From NCBI GenBank assembly GCA_024515975.1, contig JAMSKV010000002.1, positions 124,001-188,000 on the forward strand: 64,000 nt of DNA. The letters run 5' to 3'. The translations under genes and the position numbers were made by a program. This document shows, in pieces, positions 61,820 through 64,000 of the stretch. Under the pieces are notes generated by a model that did no database searches, was not told where the DNA came from, and saw only the letters and a program-made list of their open reading frames with translations. The DNA is from Endosaccharibacter trunci. Lineage in GTDB: Bacteria > Pseudomonadota > Alphaproteobacteria > Acetobacterales > Acetobacteraceae. Each line of letters starts with the position of its first letter. The stretch's first letter is position 1.

Positions 61820-62932
61820 ATGCGTCTCGCTCCGGCCATTCTGTCGATCATCCTGTCCACGGCTGTCGTTCTGCCGGCCCGGGCAGCGACGTTCGATATC
61901 CTGAGAGACCGGAACGGCTTCACCATCGTCGTTGTCCAGGGCGAGTTCATGCCTGAGGACGGCACCTCGTTCGCCAACACCGTGTCCGGGCTGCGTGCGC
62001 CGGTCCTGGTCGCGTTCGACAGCCCGGGTGGAGCGGTGGTTGCCGGGTTGCAGATGGGGCTGGTCATCCGCAGCCGCGGTTTCGTGACCGCGGTGACGAG
62101 CCGGGCCCTGTGCGCCTCGGCTTGCGCGCTGGCCTGGCTGGGGGGCAAGAGCAGGCTGATCCAGGGCAGCGGGAGGGTCGGTTTCCACGCCGCCTTCAAC
62201 GAGGTGGCCGGCCAGAAGATCGAAACCGGAAGCGGCAACGCTCTGGTGGGCGCCTATCTGAACGAGCTCGGATTATCGTTCGATGCCATTCTCTATGTCG
62301 AGAAGGCGCATCCGGACGACATCACCTGGCTCACGCCCGACGATGCCGACTCGATCGGCATACGCGTCAGGTTCCTGCCGGAGTTACCAGACGAAAAGCC
62401 GGTTCGGCCCGAAACGCCGTCTCGAACCGAGGCTTCGCCCCCCTCGTCCAGCCACACGCCGATGGAGCTGCCGGTCGAACTCGTGGCGCCAGGATCGTCG
62501 GTGTCGCCGTCGCCCGATGCGCCACCCCCCGCGCCGGATGTGGCTGCCCGCGAGTTCGCGCAGTCCTTTTTCGCGCACTGGTCGGAAGCCAATCCGGATG
62601 CGCTCGGTTTCTTCCGGTCGGTTTATGCCGATCGTGTGTCGTTCTACGGCCGAACGCTCGATCGATCGGTTGTTCTCCAGGGCAAGAACGATTTCGCCCG
62701 TCGCTGGCCCGTACGCGTCTACAGCGCAAAGCCGGACGGCCTGCACGTGTTCTGTGATTCTGGCACCAGCTTGTGTACCGTGTCGGGGATCGTGCATTGG
62801 GATTGCCGAAATCCTGGGAGCGGCGCCCGTACGGCGGGTGCGGCCGATTTCTCCCTGACGTTGCGCGGGCATGCTGGGGAGATGCAGATCACGGTGGAGA
62901 ACGGCAGTGTGATCTCGCGGGAGCCGGGCTGA
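61820..62932 (+). CDS. Exported COG3904-like ClpP-fold protein with C-terminal NTF2-like domain
   Basis: A 370-residue protein with a signal peptide (about 1-22, cleaved near ARA). Residues about 25-185 have the ClpP/crotonase-like layout of COG3904 periplasmic proteins: FDSPGGAVVAGLQMG, then CASACALAWLGG with the putative nucleophile Ser, then GRVGFHAAF with a His. A proline-rich linker (about 195-250) leads to a second domain (250-370) with FAQSFFAHWSEANPDALGFF and YADRVSFYGR, like SnoaL/NTF2 folds. Proteolytic activity is not proven. The two-domain build is uncommon as far as I know. Confidence 0.75.
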   Translation: MRLAPAILSIILSTAVVLPARAATFDILRDRNGFTIVVVQGEFMPEDGTSFANTVSGLRAPVLVAFDSPGGAVVAGLQMGLVIRSRGFVTAVTSRALCASACALAWLGGKSRLIQGSGRVGFHAAFNEVAGQKIETGSGNALVGAYLNELGLSFDAILYVEKAHPDDITWLTPDDADSIGIRVRFLPELPDEKPVRPETPSRTEASPPSSSHTPMELPVELVAPGSSVSPSPDAPPPAPDVAAREFAQSFFAHWSEANPDALGFFRSVYADRVSFYGRTLDRSVVLQGKNDFARRWPVRVYSAKPDGLHVFCDSGTSLCTVSGIVHWDCRNPGSGARTAGAADFSLTLRGHAGEMQITVENGSVISREPG

Positions 62933-62938
62933 ACGCCG

Positions 62939-64000
62939 TTAGTTCGACGTCACCGCCACGATTCGGGCCTGCCAAGGTTTGGTGCCGTCGAATTCAAGAA
63001 AGAAATCGCCGCCTTCCGGCTGGTACGCGCTGCTGCTGCCGGCCGTGTCGGACTGGGCGACGATCTTGTCCGTACCCGATCTGATCTGGTGCAGCACGGC
63101 TGTGAAGGCGCCCTCGCTGCGCCATTGCAGCTCCCACGGCCCGTTCGGATGAAACGGGCGTGTCGTCAAGGTGGCATTCCCGCTCCAGCTGGCCATCCGG
63201 GTGTCGTCCTGCGGCTTCGCGTTGGAGGCCATCTGTTTCCCGGCATCATCGTCAATGGCGAAGTCTTGCGCGACGCGCGGCAGGTTGGCGGGATCGAACG
63301 CCGTCCAGTTGATACGGTCGAAGAGGGCGCGATCGAAGCCGAAGGCGAAGAGCGGCTTTTCCTGATCCCGCCCATAGAGATCGCGGGTGAAGGCGTTGAA
63401 GGCGAAGCGGCATCGATCGAGTTTCGCGTCCTGGTCGCCATAGGCCGCATGCACGACCAGCGTGGCGATCGGGCCGCTCAGATAATGGATGGCGATATCG
63501 AACGCGTTGGCATTGCTGTCGCTCGTGCTGCGCTGCGACACGGCTGCCAGCGTCTTGGGATCGCGCAGCGCCACATGGATGGTGCAGGTCTGGCCGATCT
63601 CCGCTGTGGCATTCAGTCCCGACGATGCCAGCGACGTCTGCAGATTGCGCCAGCCTGGGCGCTGTTCGAACGGAACGGGTCTGATCGTTGCGACCGGTTC
63701 GGCTTGCCTGATGGCGGCCTTTCCGGCGCGATCCGTCAACAGCGCCGCATCGCGATCGCCTAAAAGTCCCGTGACCGGCAGGGCTTCCGTTTGCTGGAAT
63801 GCAATGATGGCTCTGCGCGTCGGAGCGGAATAGACCCCGTCAATCCGGGTGCTGCCGTCCAGCAGTCCGAGCGTGACCAGGGCTTTCTGTGCTGCGAGCT
63901 GTTGTTCCAGCGGGCGTTCTGCTTCCTCCCGCGCTGGGCCGGCAAGGGGGGCGAGCCAGGTCGCCCGCTGCGTCGCGTAGAGATGGGCGATGCAGTCGGC
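62939..64000 (-). CDS. Peptidoglycan-binding-domain protein (N-terminus beyond window)
   Basis: The frame stays open from the stop at 62939 to the last base of the window, so the gene is cut at its 5' end; at least 353 residues are present. Near 63760-63890 it has a peptidoglycan-binding type 1 fold: LVTLGLLDGSTRIDGVYSA followed by TRRAIIAFQQTEALPVTG. Downstream is a domain of about 240 residues (GWRNLQTSLASSGLNATAEI, FNAFTRDLYGRDQ, NGPWELQWRSEGAFTAVLHQ) that I do not recognise. A TTG at 63739 could start a shorter protein but would break the binding domain. It converges on the COG3904-like gene with a 6-bp gap. Confidence 0.75.
   Translation of the reverse strand, partial: ADCIAHLYATQRATWLAPLAGPAREEAERPLEQQLAAQKALVTLGLLDGSTRIDGVYSAPTRRAIIAFQQTEALPVTGLLGDRDAALLTDRAGKAAIRQAEPVATIRPVPFEQRPGWRNLQTSLASSGLNATAEIGQTCTIHVALRDPKTLAAVSQRSTSDSNANAFDIAIHYLSGPIATLVVHAAYGDQDAKLDRCRFAFNAFTRDLYGRDQEKPLFAFGFDRALFDRINWTAFDPANLPRVAQDFAIDDDAGKQMASNAKPQDDTRMASWSGNATLTTRPFHPNGPWELQWRSEGAFTAVLHQIRSGTDKIVAQSDTAGSSSAYQPEGGDFFLEFDGTKPWQARIVAVTSN

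Noticed and set aside
62939..63739. Complete gene starting at the TTG at 63739
   Set aside because: The frame remains open to base 64000 and the upstream part encodes a peptidoglycan-binding domain, so the gene is truncated by the window edge.

Overview
The window is high-GC DNA from an aerobic, bacteriochlorophyll a-producing alphaproteobacterium. The first 37 kb are a compact photosynthesis gene cluster (PGC). The oxygen-dependent cyclase gene acsF, spirilloxanthin-type carotenoid genes (crtC, crtD, crtF), a neighbouring phosphoketolase-acetate kinase pair and a triheme substrate-dehydrogenase-like cytochrome c together point to the family Acetobacteraceae. That placement is an inference; there is no rRNA gene to anchor it. 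The L168 histidine of the reaction centre is kept, so this is not the Zn-bacteriochlorophyll type of Acidiphilium.

Layout. (1) 1-18098, plus strand: bchN (5' cut off)-bchB-bchH-bchL-bchM-lhaA-puhA-puhB-puhC-puhD-like-acsF-puhE::G3E GTPase-bchI-bchD-bchO-orf89. These are almost all joined by 1-11 bp start/stop overlaps, and the largest gap is 12 bp. (2) 18185-22271, minus strand: crtD-crtC-GMC oxidoreductase. (3) 22364-37109, plus strand: crtE-crtF-bchC-bchX-bchY-bchZ-pufB-pufA-pufL-pufM-pufC-triheme cytochrome c-orf67-crtI-crtB. TGT-N12-ACA sites of the PpsR/CrtJ type lie between crtD and crtE (one) and before bchC (two, 8 bp apart), so redox or light repression is expected. (4) 37215-40931: an FNR/FixK-like box, then ackA and xfp.

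(5) 40957-64000 is mostly chromosomal housekeeping. It holds a rodA-DUF3293-GNAT operon, an FAD/NAD(P)-binding protein, a UvrA-like ABC protein, a Nudix hydrolase, ycjX-ycjF, a Pmp3/YqaE protein, an AAA ATPase, an ECF41 sigma factor module with a recognisable promoter, mreB-mreC-mreD-mrdA, two glycine-zipper lipoproteins, an MFS permease, a DUF1275 protein, a sulfotransferase, a COG3904-like periplasmic protein and a truncated peptidoglycan-binding protein.

How it works together. BchIDH inserts Mg, BchM methylates, AcsF closes ring E, BchNBL reduces ring D, and BchXYZ plus BchC make the bacteriochlorophyllide ring. Ring esterification genes (bchG, bchP) and bchF lie outside the window. CrtE-B-I-C-D-F make the carotenoid. 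PufLM with PuhA form the reaction centre, PufBA the LH1 antenna, PufC the tetraheme donor; LhaA and PuhB/C/D/E help assembly. The most unusual items are the PuhE-G3E GTPase fusion directly upstream of the Mg-chelatase genes, the triheme cytochrome overlapping pufC, and the GMC oxidoreductase in the crtDC operon. No tRNA, rRNA, CRISPR array or insertion sequence was seen.
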